Origin: an uncultured Mitsuokella sp. | Lineage (GTDB): Bacteria > Bacillota > Negativicutes > Selenomonadales > Selenomonadaceae | DNA length: 12,158 nucleotides | Direction of reading: 5' to 3' | NCBI GenBank assembly: GCA_900770895.1 | Contig: CAAGMF010000150.1 | Span: 1-12,158 of the forward strand | Part shown: positions 1 to 6,932 of the stretch, one piece after another | Position numbering within the stretch: position 1 is the first letter of the stretch | Layout: every line of letters starts with the position of its first letter | Program-made: the position numbers and the translations under genes | Notes under the pieces: model-generated | The model's database searches: none | Told to the model about the DNA's origin: nothing | Seen by the model: the letters and a program-made list of their open reading frames with translations, nothing else

Positions 1-1
1 C

Positions 2-199
2 GAGGTCCTGCACCGCATCGTCGCTATCGCCTCGGTCGGTATCGACCCGGTGCCGCATTGCGGCGCTCTGGTCACGTTGCTGGCGATCTGCGGCCTGACG
101 CATCGCGAGAGCTATTTCGATATCGCGGTCGTCATGGGACTGAAGTTCCTGGTACCTTTCGCCTGCATTGCATTCTACATGCTGACGGGTATTGTCTGA
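2..199 (+). CDS. GntP-family gluconate/organic acid permease, C-terminal fragment
   Basis: The window opens inside this gene; frame 2 is open from base 2 to the TGA at 197-199, giving 65 residues. The visible part reads ...GIDPVPHCGALVTLLAICGL followed by THRESYFDI and a final hydrophobic segment ending in FYMLTGIV. This matches the C-terminal end of GntP-family proton symporters, where a G-x-D-x-x-P-H-x-G-A loop is followed by LLAxCGLTHxxSY and a last membrane helix. Family members carry gluconate and related sugar acids or hydroxy acids across the inner membrane; the substrate cannot be told from this fragment. The start and most transmembrane helices lie outside the window. A link to the pectin genes downstream is possible but is not supported by adjacency. 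Confidence 0.8.
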   Translation, partial: EVLHRIVAIASVGIDPVPHCGALVTLLAICGLTHRESYFDIAVVMGLKFLVPFACIAFYMLTGIV

Positions 200-225
200 T
201 TTGATGTTTTTGCCTAAATAAGCGG

Positions 226-254
226 TTGAAAAATATCAGCTATGAGTGTATAAT
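226..254 (+). promoter_or_regulatory. Strong sigma-A type promoter upstream of the 261-440 transcript
   Basis: TTGAAA at 226-231 and TATAAT at 249-254 are separated by exactly 17 bases. That is 5/6 and 6/6 agreement with the vegetative consensus at ideal spacing. Transcription would begin near 261, in the 343-base gap between the permease stop and the ftsZ-like start. I saw no equally good promoter between 441 and 542, so this may also serve the ftsZ-like operon by read-through. Confidence 0.75.
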
Positions 255-261
255 CATAGCT
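238..261. promoter_or_regulatory. Perfect inverted repeat over the -10 region, candidate operator
   Basis: AGCTATGA (238-245) and TCATAGCT (254-261) are perfect 8-base inverted copies separated by 8 bases. The dyad spans the spacer end, the -10 box (249-254) and the presumed start site. No T tract follows, so it is not a terminator. The placement suits a dimeric repressor that blocks RNA polymerase; which regulator would bind is unknown. Confidence 0.5.
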
Positions 262-321
262 AGTGAATGGCGTTGTATACGTCTAGCACCAGCTTTTTTG
301 TTGTCAGAGGGAAGTGTTAGC

Positions 322-381
322 GTGAAGCTGGATAGCCTGAAGATCCTTTTGGCCTGTTTAGCGGTGTTTCTTTTCAGCTGA
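322..381 (+). CDS. Possible 19-residue hydrophobic peptide
   Basis: A GTG-started frame encodes VKLDSLKILLACLAVFLFS and ends in TGA. A purine-rich AGAGGGAA sits about 8-15 bases upstream as a weak ribosome binding site. The peptide has a charged N-terminus (Lys2, Asp4, Lys7) and a continuous hydrophobic stretch from Ile8 to Phe18, long enough to sit in a membrane. It could be a leader peptide (6 of 19 residues are Leu), a small membrane or toxin-like peptide, or chance. It lies wholly between promoter 226-254 and terminator 414-440. I do not recognise a family. The start is GTG and the Shine-Dalgarno is poor, so confidence is low. Confidence 0.25.
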   Translation: MKLDSLKILLACLAVFLFS

Positions 382-413
382 TCTTGTGGAAAAGCAACTG
401 AGAGGGGGAGAGA

Positions 414-440
414 GCGGGGCGAGCAAATGCCCCGCTTTTT
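414..440 (+). terminator. Intrinsic terminator before the ftsZ-like gene
   Basis: GCGGGGC (414-420) pairs perfectly with GCCCCGC (429-435) around an 8-base loop and is followed directly by TTTTT (436-440). It ends the transcript starting near 261, and could act as an attenuator for the downstream operon about 100 bases further on. Confidence 0.8.
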
Positions 441-542
441 CTATTTGAAAGCACCGCGCAAGGCTGAGGGAGCAGCTGCCCAGCGCGCCGGATCATGAAC
501 GGATGGCAATGAATTAGTAAATATAGCGGGAGGACGTGCCCC

Positions 543-1850
543 ATGGCAACACAGGACGAGATGATAAAGAAGCCCAAGATAAAGATAAAGGTTTTCGGCG
601 TAGGTGGCGGCGGTAACAAGGTGCTGCTGCGCATGCATGAGCATGCCGACCCCGATATCGGTCTCGTGGGTATCAATACGGATGCCGCAGCCCTGAAGGA
701 GCTGCGCGATGTCGGCATCGAGACGATACAGATCGGCGAGCAGCTCACGCATGGCCTCGGTACCGGCAACAAGCCGGCAATCGGCGAGCAGGCGGCGAAT
801 GCGGCGAAGAGTGTCATCGCGGATGCACTGAATGGCGTCGATCTCGTATTCATCACGGCCGCTATGGGTGGCGGCACGGGCACCGGTGCGGCCCCGATCG
901 TCGCAGAACTTGCCCATCAGGCCGGCGTGCTTTCGGTCGGTGTGACGACGATCCCGTTCAAATTCGAGGGGACGCGCAAGCGCAAGGTCGCGCTGACCGG
1001 CATCTCCTATATGAAGCAGCAGATGGATGCGTTCATCGCTGTCGAGAACGACAATCTGCTCAAGCTGCCGGGCAATCAGCGGCTGAGCATGGTCGAGACG
1101 CTGAAGGTGGCCGATGGTGTGCTCATGCAGGCAATCAGCGGCCTGACAGGGCTCATACTGACGACGGGCGTCATCAATGTCGATTTTGCCGATATCACTA
1201 CGATATTCCGCCAGAGCGAGGAGTCGGATGCCCTGCTCGGCATCGGCCACAGCGACCGCTCGGCGCTCGAGGCAGTGAAGGAGGCCGCGAGGAGCCAGCT
1301 GACTGACCGGCAGATCAATGGTGCGCGCGGCGTGATCCTGAACATCACGACGGATGATTCGCTGACGATGGAGGATGTCGGCGAGGTCAGTGAATATATC
1401 ACGCAGGTGACGAGCGAAGAGGTCAATATCATATTCGGTGTCGTCATCGATGAGAATATGAAGGGCGCTGCCGACGCGACGATCATCGCTACCGATTTCG
1501 AGTCGGATGCCGGGATCGGCGAGGCGCCGCGTCCGGCGGTACGGCCAGCAGCTCAGGTGCGGCGCCCGTCGGCTCCCCGGCAGTCGCAGCCGGCAGAGCC
1601 GCAGCGTCCGAGCACCGCGCAGCCGGCTCAGCCAGCGCCGGCTCCGGGTACAGCGGCAACGGCGGCCCCGGCAGCTCCGGCATCGACGGGGGCGCGGACG
1701 TTCACGGTCGAGATGCCTTCGTTCATGAACCATAGTCATGAAGCGGGGACTGGCCATGATGCAGCCGCCGACCGGCACTCGACGCCGGCGGCCCGGCCGG
1801 CATTCCGTATCATTCCGGATATGTCTGAAAGAAAGGATAAGGATCAGTGA
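543..1850 (+). CDS. Divergent FtsZ-family protein (probable second FtsZ)
   Basis: A 435-residue tubulin/FtsZ-fold GTPase. Visible nucleotide-binding loops are GVGGGGN (19-25), NTDAAAL (45-51), GGGTGTGAAP (109-118) and ND at 169-170. The T7 loop NVDFADI (212-218) keeps the catalytic acidic residues Asp214 and Asp217, so GTP hydrolysis on polymerisation is plausible. It departs from standard FtsZ in places: GGGGN-K-V instead of GGGGN-N-A, and AVEND where IPND is usual. Residues about 322-388 form a Pro/Ala/Arg-rich, presumably disordered linker. VEMPSFM (389-395) resembles the C-terminal FtsA/ZipA/SepF-binding peptide, but some 40 further residues follow. The start has GGGAGG (528-533) 9 bases upstream. 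The gene is outside any division cluster, beside tcdA and a gpsA-like gene, so I infer a paralogue rather than the main ftsZ. The stop overlaps the next start (GTGA). Confidence 0.85.
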   Translation: MATQDEMIKKPKIKIKVFGVGGGGNKVLLRMHEHADPDIGLVGINTDAAALKELRDVGIETIQIGEQLTHGLGTGNKPAIGEQAANAAKSVIADALNGVDLVFITAAMGGGTGTGAAPIVAELAHQAGVLSVGVTTIPFKFEGTRKRKVALTGISYMKQQMDAFIAVENDNLLKLPGNQRLSMVETLKVADGVLMQAISGLTGLILTTGVINVDFADITTIFRQSEESDALLGIGHSDRSALEAVKEAARSQLTDRQINGARGVILNITTDDSLTMEDVGEVSEYITQVTSEEVNIIFGVVIDENMKGAADATIIATDFESDAGIGEAPRPAVRPAAQVRRPSAPRQSQPAEPQRPSTAQPAQPAPAPGTAATAAPAAPASTGARTFTVEMPSFMNHSHEAGTGHDAAADRHSTPAARPAFRIIPDMSERKDKDQ

Positions 1851-2617
1851 GCGGGTTAGGCAGATTCTCGCGGACGGAGCTCCTGCTTGGTGAGCAGGGG
1901 CTTTCTCGTCTGGCGGCAGCTACGGTGGCTGTGTTCGGTATCGGCGGTGTGGGTTCGTTCGTGGTGGAGGGGCTCGCGCGGGCCGGCGTGGGGCATCTCG
2001 TGCTCATCGATAACGATCTCATATGCCTGACGAATATCAATCGTCAGATCCACGCGACGACCGAGACAGTGGGTCAGCCGAAGACGGAGACGATGAAGCA
2101 GCGCGTGCTGTCAATCAATCCAAAGGCCGAGGTCGAATGCATCAATGATTTTTATCTGCCAGATAAAGCGGATGAATTCTTCCGCGGGAGCTATGACTAT
2201 GTAGCCGATGCTGTCGATACGGTGACGGCCAAGATCGACCTCGTCCTCGAGTGCCAGAAGCGTCATATCCCCATCATATCCAGCATGGGCGCTGGCAATA
2301 AGCTCGACCCGTCGCTGTTCGAGGTCACGGATATCTATAAGACCTGTGTCGATCCCATCGCGCGCGTCATGCGCAAGAAGCTGAAGGAACATCATGTCAA
2401 GAAGCTGAAGGTCGTATACTCGCGGGAGCGTCCGCGCGAGGTGCGCCAGAGCGGCTGCGGCAAGAACTGCATCTGTCCGCCGGGCTCGGCGCGCAACTGC
2501 GACCGCCGGCGGGCGGTGCCGGGCAGCATATCGTTCGTGCCGTCCGTGGCCGGTCTCATCATGGCGGGCGAGATCGTGCGCGACCTGACCGGCGTGAAAA
2601 CGGAGGTATCAGCATGA
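1847..2617 (+). CDS. tcdA: E1-like ThiF-family tRNA threonylcarbamoyladenosine dehydratase
   Basis: The 256-residue product has the ATP-binding GIGGVG (31-36) and the adenylation signature LIDNDLICLTNINRQ (53-67), in which Asp55, Asp57, Asn63, Asn65 and Arg66 are the usual nucleotide and metal contacts. KTCVDPIARVMRKKL followed by YSRE and SISFVPSVAGLIMAG fits TcdA/CsdL rather than MoeB or ThiF. The family enzyme uses ATP to cyclise t6A at position 37 of ANN-decoding tRNAs into ct6A. A cysteine cluster (Cys204, Cys208, Cys210, Cys218) lies near the C-terminus and may bind metal. The start is GTG, overlapping the upstream stop by 4 bases, with AAGGATAAGG just before it. The stop overlaps the next ATG in ATGA. 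This indicates translational coupling in a three-gene operon. Confidence 0.88.
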   Translation: MSGLGRFSRTELLLGEQGLSRLAAATVAVFGIGGVGSFVVEGLARAGVGHLVLIDNDLICLTNINRQIHATTETVGQPKTETMKQRVLSINPKAEVECINDFYLPDKADEFFRGSYDYVADAVDTVTAKIDLVLECQKRHIPIISSMGAGNKLDPSLFEVTDIYKTCVDPIARVMRKKLKEHHVKKLKVVYSRERPREVRQSGCGKNCICPPGSARNCDRRRAVPGSISFVPSVAGLIMAGEIVRDLTGVKTEVSA

Positions 2618-3609
2618 GCGAGACGACGGTGCCGCGCCAGCATGTGACCGTACTTGGCTGCGGCCGCTGGGGCACTTTCCATGCCTGGTATGCCGACCAT
2701 ATCGGCCATGAGGCGCTGCTCTGGGGACGGCCGGGCTCCCATCATCTGCAGGAGCTGCAGCAGGAGCACCGCAACGCCTATCTCGAGCTGTCGTCCTCGG
2801 TCCGCCTGACGGACGACCTCGACGCGGCTCTGCGCTGGTCTGACACGGTCGTTATCTCCATTTCGTCCCAGCAGCTGCGCGGCTTCAGCCGTCAGCTGCT
2901 GCAGTGTGCCGGGGCGGCGCTCGCGGGCAAGACGCTCGTGCTCTGCATGAAGGGGCTCGAGCAGTCTACGGGCAAGCGCCTGACGACGGTCGTCCGGGAG
3001 GTGCTCGGCGCGGACCAGCCGGTGGCCGTATGGGTCGGCCCCGGCCATGTGCAGGATTTCGTGCAGGGCATCCCGAACTGCATGGTCATCGCCTCGCCGG
3101 ATATGGAGCTGACGAAGCGAACGGCGGCCGTATTCGCAAGCCCGCTGATCCGGTTCTACTATGGGGAGGACCTGCTCGGCACGGAGATCGGCGCCGCCGC
3201 GAAGAATGTCATCGGCCTGGCGGCCGGTATGCTGGACGGCTTCGGCTATACGAGCCTCAAGGGAGCGCTGATGGCCCGCGGGACGCGCGAGCTCTCCCGC
3301 CTCGTCGAGGCCATGGGCGGAGACAAGATGACGGTGTATGGCCTGTCGCATCTCGGCGACTATCAGGCGACGCTGTTCTCGGAGTACAGCAATAACCGCC
3401 GCTTCGGCGAGGATCTCATCCGCAAGCGGCCGTTCACGAAGCTGGCGGAAGGCGTCGGCACCGTCGAGGCGCTCGTCCGCCTCGGTGAGAAGTACTCGGT
3501 GGATTTGCCGATCTGCCGGACGGTCTACCGTATCATCTATGACAAGGCCGACCCGCGCCAGCAGCTGACCCAGCTTTTCCTGCGTCCCCGCAAGGCGGAG
3601 CTGGCATGA
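2614..3609 (+). CDS. GpsA-like NAD(P)-dependent glycerol-3-phosphate dehydrogenase, atypical active site
   Basis: The 331-residue protein matches the GpsA fold and length. It has an N-terminal Rossmann motif GCGRWG (15-20), MKGLE (112-116, Lys113), KNVIGLAAGM with the catalytic-type Lys197, and HLGDY with Asp249. GpsA reduces dihydroxyacetone phosphate to sn-glycerol-3-phosphate for phospholipid synthesis. Two motifs depart from the family. The GPSFA-type motif reads GPGHVQDF (142-149). The S-R-N-R-R-F-G motif reads S-N-N-R-R-F-G (259-265), so the Arg that contacts substrate phosphate (Arg255 in E. coli GpsA, Arg269 in human GPD1) is Asn260, with no gap in the alignment back to Asp249. It may be a paralogue acting on another substrate, or a tolerant lineage variant. 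GGAGG at 2602-2606 supports this ATG, which overlaps tcdA by 4 bases. Confidence 0.8.
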   Translation: MSETTVPRQHVTVLGCGRWGTFHAWYADHIGHEALLWGRPGSHHLQELQQEHRNAYLELSSSVRLTDDLDAALRWSDTVVISISSQQLRGFSRQLLQCAGAALAGKTLVLCMKGLEQSTGKRLTTVVREVLGADQPVAVWVGPGHVQDFVQGIPNCMVIASPDMELTKRTAAVFASPLIRFYYGEDLLGTEIGAAAKNVIGLAAGMLDGFGYTSLKGALMARGTRELSRLVEAMGGDKMTVYGLSHLGDYQATLFSEYSNNRRFGEDLIRKRPFTKLAEGVGTVEALVRLGEKYSVDLPICRTVYRIIYDKADPRQQLTQLFLRPRKAELA

Positions 3610-3665
3610 CGATAGATGACCTTTATTTTTTAATATAATAAATTAATAACTATAGGGTTCTGCGT

Positions 3666-3705
3666 TACCAGATTATGACAATTCATAGTCTGGTACTTTT
3701 TTTTT
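3666..3705 (+). terminator. Intrinsic terminator of the ftsZ-like/tcdA/gpsA-like operon
   Basis: TACCAGATTATGA (3666-3678) pairs with TCATAGTCTGGTA (3683-3695) over 13 bases with a single G-U pair and a 4-base loop. A 9-base T run follows (3697-3705). It separates the operon from the pectin cassette. Confidence 0.88.
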
Positions 3706-3723
3706 GCTATAAAAGTTAAAGAT

Positions 3724-3752
3724 TTGGCTAAAAATATTCTCTACGATAGAAT
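3724..3752 (+). promoter_or_regulatory. Probable promoter of the pectin-oligosaccharide cassette
   Basis: TTGGCT (3724-3729) and TAGAAT (3747-3752) are 17 bases apart, matching 4/6 and 5/6 of the vegetative consensus. The start would be near 3759, leaving a leader of about 54 bases that contains the palindrome CTATATATAG (3769-3778). I saw no clear binding site for a known sugar regulator, and no regulator gene is adjacent. Confidence 0.45.
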
Positions 3753-3812
3753 GAGTGAAAATGATACACTATATATAGCAAAACAAGAGAGACAAAAGTG
3801 GAGGCCGATAAA

Positions 3813-5303
3813 ATGGAGTTTACTTGGAATCAGAAGCTGTACGATGAGATCGTAGAGAAATGCGAGGCTGTCGATACGCAGCATGGTACAAGCAGCTTCG
3901 ATATAACGAGCGATAAGTACGCCGGCCTGGTTTCCATAGAGGAAGAAGAGTACTTCACTCATCCGGATGGCCCGTACAAGGGCACGAAGACGGAGATGAA
4001 GGCAGATAAAGCTTATCTGGCTAAGAAGCTCATCCGCAACACGCATACCGTTCCGTTCTCGGGGCGGGCGATCCAGGCAGCGATCGATGATGCAGCGGCA
4101 GCGGGCGGCGGCGTGGTCGTCGTACCGGAGGGCGTCTACTATACCGGGGCGCTGGAGCTGAAGTCGGGCGTCGAGCTTCATCTGAATGATAAAGCCGAGC
4201 TGCGCTTCATGCGCAACAAGTCGAATAAATACTATCCCGTGCGGTTCAGCCGCTGGGAGGGCGTAGAACTAATGAATTTCTCACCGTTCATCTATGCGAA
4301 TGGTGCGGAAGATATAGCCGTGACAGGAACTGGTACGCTGAATGGCTGTGCTGATGAGTTCAACTGGATGCCGTGGAAATTCGGTTATTTCGGTGAAGCC
4401 GATCAGCAGGTGCAGCGTGAGCGTCTGTTCGCTCATAATGTGGCCGAGACCGAGCCGGAGAAAAGAATTTTCGATGACCGGCTCTCGACGCTGCGTCCGC
4501 CGTTCATTCAGTTCTATCACTCGCGCAATGTGCTGGTGAAAGATGTGCATATCGCGAATTCTCCGTTCTGGGAAGTCAATCCTGTTCTTTGCGAGAATGT
4601 GCTGGTGAAGGGGATACATGTCGAAACCAACCTCTACAATAACGACGGTGTTGACCCGGAGTCGTGCAAGAACGTACTGATCGAGGATTGCTACTTCCAG
4701 ACTGGAGATGACTGCATAGCCATCAAATCCGGCCGTAATCAGGATGGGCGGCGCATCAACGTCCCCACCGAGAATGTAGTGATCCGTAGGAATGAGTTCA
4801 GCAACGGACATGGCGGCGTCACGATCGGCAGCGAGATATCGGGCGGAGCGCGGAATATTTTCGCGGATGAGAACAACTTCGATAGTCCGAATCTCGACTA
4901 TCCAATCAGATTCAAGACGAACGCCAAACGGGGCGGCCTCATGGAGAATGTCTATGTGCGCAATTCAGTCGTCAATAAATCGCGGCTGGCTGTCGTGCAT
5001 TGCAACTTCTTCTATGAGGAGGGGCGCAACGGCCAGCATCTGCCGACGCTGCGCAATGTGACGATCGATGGCTTCCGCACGAAGCCCGGCGGCACGATCG
5101 ATGCCCAGTATCCGTTCTATCTCCGCGGCTTTGCCGACTCGCCGATTACCAATGTGACCTTCAAGGACATGGATATCAGAGGTGTGCAGGGCGGTGCAGT
5201 TCTGGAGAACGTAAAGAACCTTACCTATCAGAACGTCGTTATAAACGGAGTTCGCCAGACCGATGGCGTACAGACATACAGCGAGGAGCTGGAGGCCCAG
5301 TAA
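3813..5303 (+). CDS. Cytoplasmic glycoside hydrolase family 28 (polygalacturonase-type)
   Basis: The 496-residue product has the GH28 right-handed beta-helix pattern. AIQAAIDDAAAAGGGVVVVP and the following GVYYTGAL form the typical N-terminal entry strand. The four active-site motifs are present: NNDGVDP (Asp278), GDDC (Asp299, Asp300), GHG (His333) and RFK (Arg366, Lys368). Such enzymes hydrolyse galacturonosyl linkages of homogalacturonan or rhamnogalacturonan with inversion. There is no signal peptide, so it should act in the cytoplasm on imported oligosaccharides, probably as an exo-acting enzyme. I chose ATG 3813 because GGAGG (3800-3804) sits 8 bases upstream. The in-frame GTG at 3798 overlaps that ribosome binding site and has only a weak purine run before it. 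It is first in a cassette with a GPH symporter and GH105. Exact linkage is undetermined. Confidence 0.9.
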   Translation: MEFTWNQKLYDEIVEKCEAVDTQHGTSSFDITSDKYAGLVSIEEEEYFTHPDGPYKGTKTEMKADKAYLAKKLIRNTHTVPFSGRAIQAAIDDAAAAGGGVVVVPEGVYYTGALELKSGVELHLNDKAELRFMRNKSNKYYPVRFSRWEGVELMNFSPFIYANGAEDIAVTGTGTLNGCADEFNWMPWKFGYFGEADQQVQRERLFAHNVAETEPEKRIFDDRLSTLRPPFIQFYHSRNVLVKDVHIANSPFWEVNPVLCENVLVKGIHVETNLYNNDGVDPESCKNVLIEDCYFQTGDDCIAIKSGRNQDGRRINVPTENVVIRRNEFSNGHGGVTIGSEISGGARNIFADENNFDSPNLDYPIRFKTNAKRGGLMENVYVRNSVVNKSRLAVVHCNFFYEEGRNGQHLPTLRNVTIDGFRTKPGGTIDAQYPFYLRGFADSPITNVTFKDMDIRGVQGGAVLENVKNLTYQNVVINGVRQTDGVQTYSEELEAQ

Positions 5304-5374
5304 TGGGCCGGATTGTCTGATGTAAATCGGTTCATATCACTAAGATGTCGTTTTATATTAGGAGGAAAAGGATA

Positions 5375-6907
5375 ATGAAAGCAAGAAAGGTTACCTGGTG
5401 GAACGTTCTGGGCTATGCCTGCCTGAACTTCCTCGGTGGCGGTACTCAGGCTTTGTCCTCAGCATTTCTGATGCTGTTCTACACATCGGCTTGCGATATT
5501 CCGCCAGTACAGGCTGGACTTATTTTCACGATTGCCCGTCTCGTAGATGCGGTCGGCAATCCGGTCATGGGCTTTATTTCAGATAACTTCGGTCGTACGG
5601 CCATCGGTAAGAAATTCGGTCGTCGCCATTTCTTCATACTGATGGGCGTCCCCTTGGTCCTGATATTCTATCCGATACTCTGGACTCCGGGCCACAGCTT
5701 CACGTTCTACCTCATCGCGAACATGCTGTATGAGATGACGTTCACGATGGTCATGGTTCCGGGCCCGACGCTGCCGGCCGAGATGACCCAGATCGCTTCC
5801 GAGAAGACAAAGCTCGTTTCGGCAAAACAGTATTGCGGCACGTTCGCTTCAACAATCGCTCTGCTGTTCCCGGCGTTCTTCTTCAAGCAGATGGGCGAGG
5901 GCAATATCGATGCATACTTCTACACCGGTCTTTCCTACGCTATAGTTACTTCGCTTTCCCTGCTCGTTGTCTACTTCCTGACATTCGAGCGTGCACCGGA
6001 GGATATCCACTATACGGATAAGATGGGCTCTGTCCATCACGTCCTGCTGAAGCTCGTCAACGACGTCTTCGCTTCCATGCGTATCCGCGCTTTCCGCCTC
6101 CATGCAGGCATGATGCTCTTCATCGGTATCTATAAGAACCTGGCTGCCGGCGTGTTCACTTACTACGTCGTCTATGCTCTGGGTCTGACGAAGAGTGCTA
6201 CTTCGGTCATCACTTCGGTTTCTACCCTGGTTTCGTTCATTGCTCTGGCAATATTCATCACGTTGTGCTATCGCTATGGCGGCCCGTTCGCTTTCCGCGT
6301 CGTCGCTGTCATCGTAGCAGCTTCCCTCGTCGGTTACTATGCCCTGTATGTCGGCCATGTCGGCATGGAGGAGCATATGGTCATCGTCTGGCTGACCATC
6401 CTGGCCATCATCAACAATATCGGTAAGGCAGGCGCGGATTACATACCAGTATTCCAGCTCCCGTTCATGGCTGATATCGATGAGGCTGTCACGATGGAGC
6501 GTCGCGAGGGTATCTTCACTGGTGTCAATGGTCTTCTTTCCAAAGTCGCATCCGCTATGGAGGGCTTCCTCCTCGGCGTCGGCCTCGCTGCCTTCGGTTT
6601 CCAGAAAGGTGCCGGCGAGCAGACGGCCAGCGCTATCGATGGTGTCCTGATCATGACGATCGTCGTACCTATCGTCCTCTGCGTAGTCATCTGGCTCATC
6701 TCCCGTAACCTCAAGCTCACGAAAGAGAACCATAAGCTCCTCGTCGATGAGGTCCATCGTATCCGCAACGGCGGCAGCATGGCTGACGTCACTCCGGAGA
6801 CCCGCAAGGCTGTCGAGGCTCTGACGGGCTGGAAATATGAGCAGTGCTTCGGTCATAACAATGTCATCAAGCATGACAGTGCTGAGGCAGCTCCGGCTAA
6901 CAACTGA
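5375..6907 (+). CDS. GPH-family (MFS) glycoside/uronide:cation symporter
   Basis: A polytopic 510-residue membrane protein. Near the N-terminus LVDAVGNPVMGFISD followed by RTAIGKKFGRRHFFIL matches the Asp-x-x-x-Asn-Pro...Ser-Asp...Gly-Arg-Arg signature of glycoside-pentoside-hexuronide:cation symporters (MelB, GusB, LacS type). PTLPAEMT followed by EKTKLVSAKQ is the conserved loop after the next helices. About 12 hydrophobic segments are visible, and a charged cytoplasmic tail of about 60 residues follows the last one. Placed between GH28 and GH105 with no gene break, it probably imports unsaturated or saturated pectin oligosaccharides. ATG 5375 has AGGAGG (5360-5365) 9 bases upstream; the in-frame ATG at 5345 has none. 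The gene uses more CGT and GCT codons than its neighbours, a pattern often seen in highly expressed genes. Confidence 0.88.
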   Translation: MKARKVTWWNVLGYACLNFLGGGTQALSSAFLMLFYTSACDIPPVQAGLIFTIARLVDAVGNPVMGFISDNFGRTAIGKKFGRRHFFILMGVPLVLIFYPILWTPGHSFTFYLIANMLYEMTFTMVMVPGPTLPAEMTQIASEKTKLVSAKQYCGTFASTIALLFPAFFFKQMGEGNIDAYFYTGLSYAIVTSLSLLVVYFLTFERAPEDIHYTDKMGSVHHVLLKLVNDVFASMRIRAFRLHAGMMLFIGIYKNLAAGVFTYYVVYALGLTKSATSVITSVSTLVSFIALAIFITLCYRYGGPFAFRVVAVIVAASLVGYYALYVGHVGMEEHMVIVWLTILAIINNIGKAGADYIPVFQLPFMADIDEAVTMERREGIFTGVNGLLSKVASAMEGFLLGVGLAAFGFQKGAGEQTASAIDGVLIMTIVVPIVLCVVIWLISRNLKLTKENHKLLVDEVHRIRNGGSMADVTPETRKAVEALTGWKYEQCFGHNNVIKHDSAEAAPANN

Positions 6908-6932
6908 TTCATCTGCAATGGTTTTGCAATGG

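Larger units (their letters stand above)
261..440 (+). ncRNA. Candidate small RNA or attenuated leader of about 180 nt
   Basis: The segment is bounded by a near-consensus promoter ending at 254 and an intrinsic terminator at 414-440. Within it several arms can pair into a rod: GCTTTTTT (292-299) with GGAAAAGC (388-395), AGAGGGAA (306-313) with TTTCTTTT (367-374), and a small apical hairpin around 344-362 (GCC...GGC). Size and rod shape recall 6S-like RNAs, but I did not recognise a family signature. It could instead be the 5' leader of the ftsZ-like operon with a regulated terminator, or the mRNA of the 19-codon frame at 322-381. The boundaries are inferred from the promoter and terminator. 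Confidence 0.4.

Noticed and set aside
441..1778. Long 445-codon minus-strand frame opposite the ftsZ-like gene
   Set aside because: It is Arg/Asp/His-rich low-information sequence, covers the terminator and a clear FtsZ-family gene, and arises from GC-rich third positions.
2392..3351. 319-codon minus-strand frame opposite the gpsA-like gene
   Set aside because: The + strand frame has recognisable GpsA motifs; the antisense translation shows none and has the composition of a shadow.
3758..3771. Catabolite-repression (cre-like) site TGAAAATGATACAC in the pectin cassette leader
   Set aside because: Only about half of the CcpA-type consensus matches and there is no dyad symmetry.
5849..6874. 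341-codon minus-strand frame opposite the symporter
   Set aside because: It is a very acidic antisense product mirroring the codon use of a well-supported membrane protein; no ribosome binding site or family motif.
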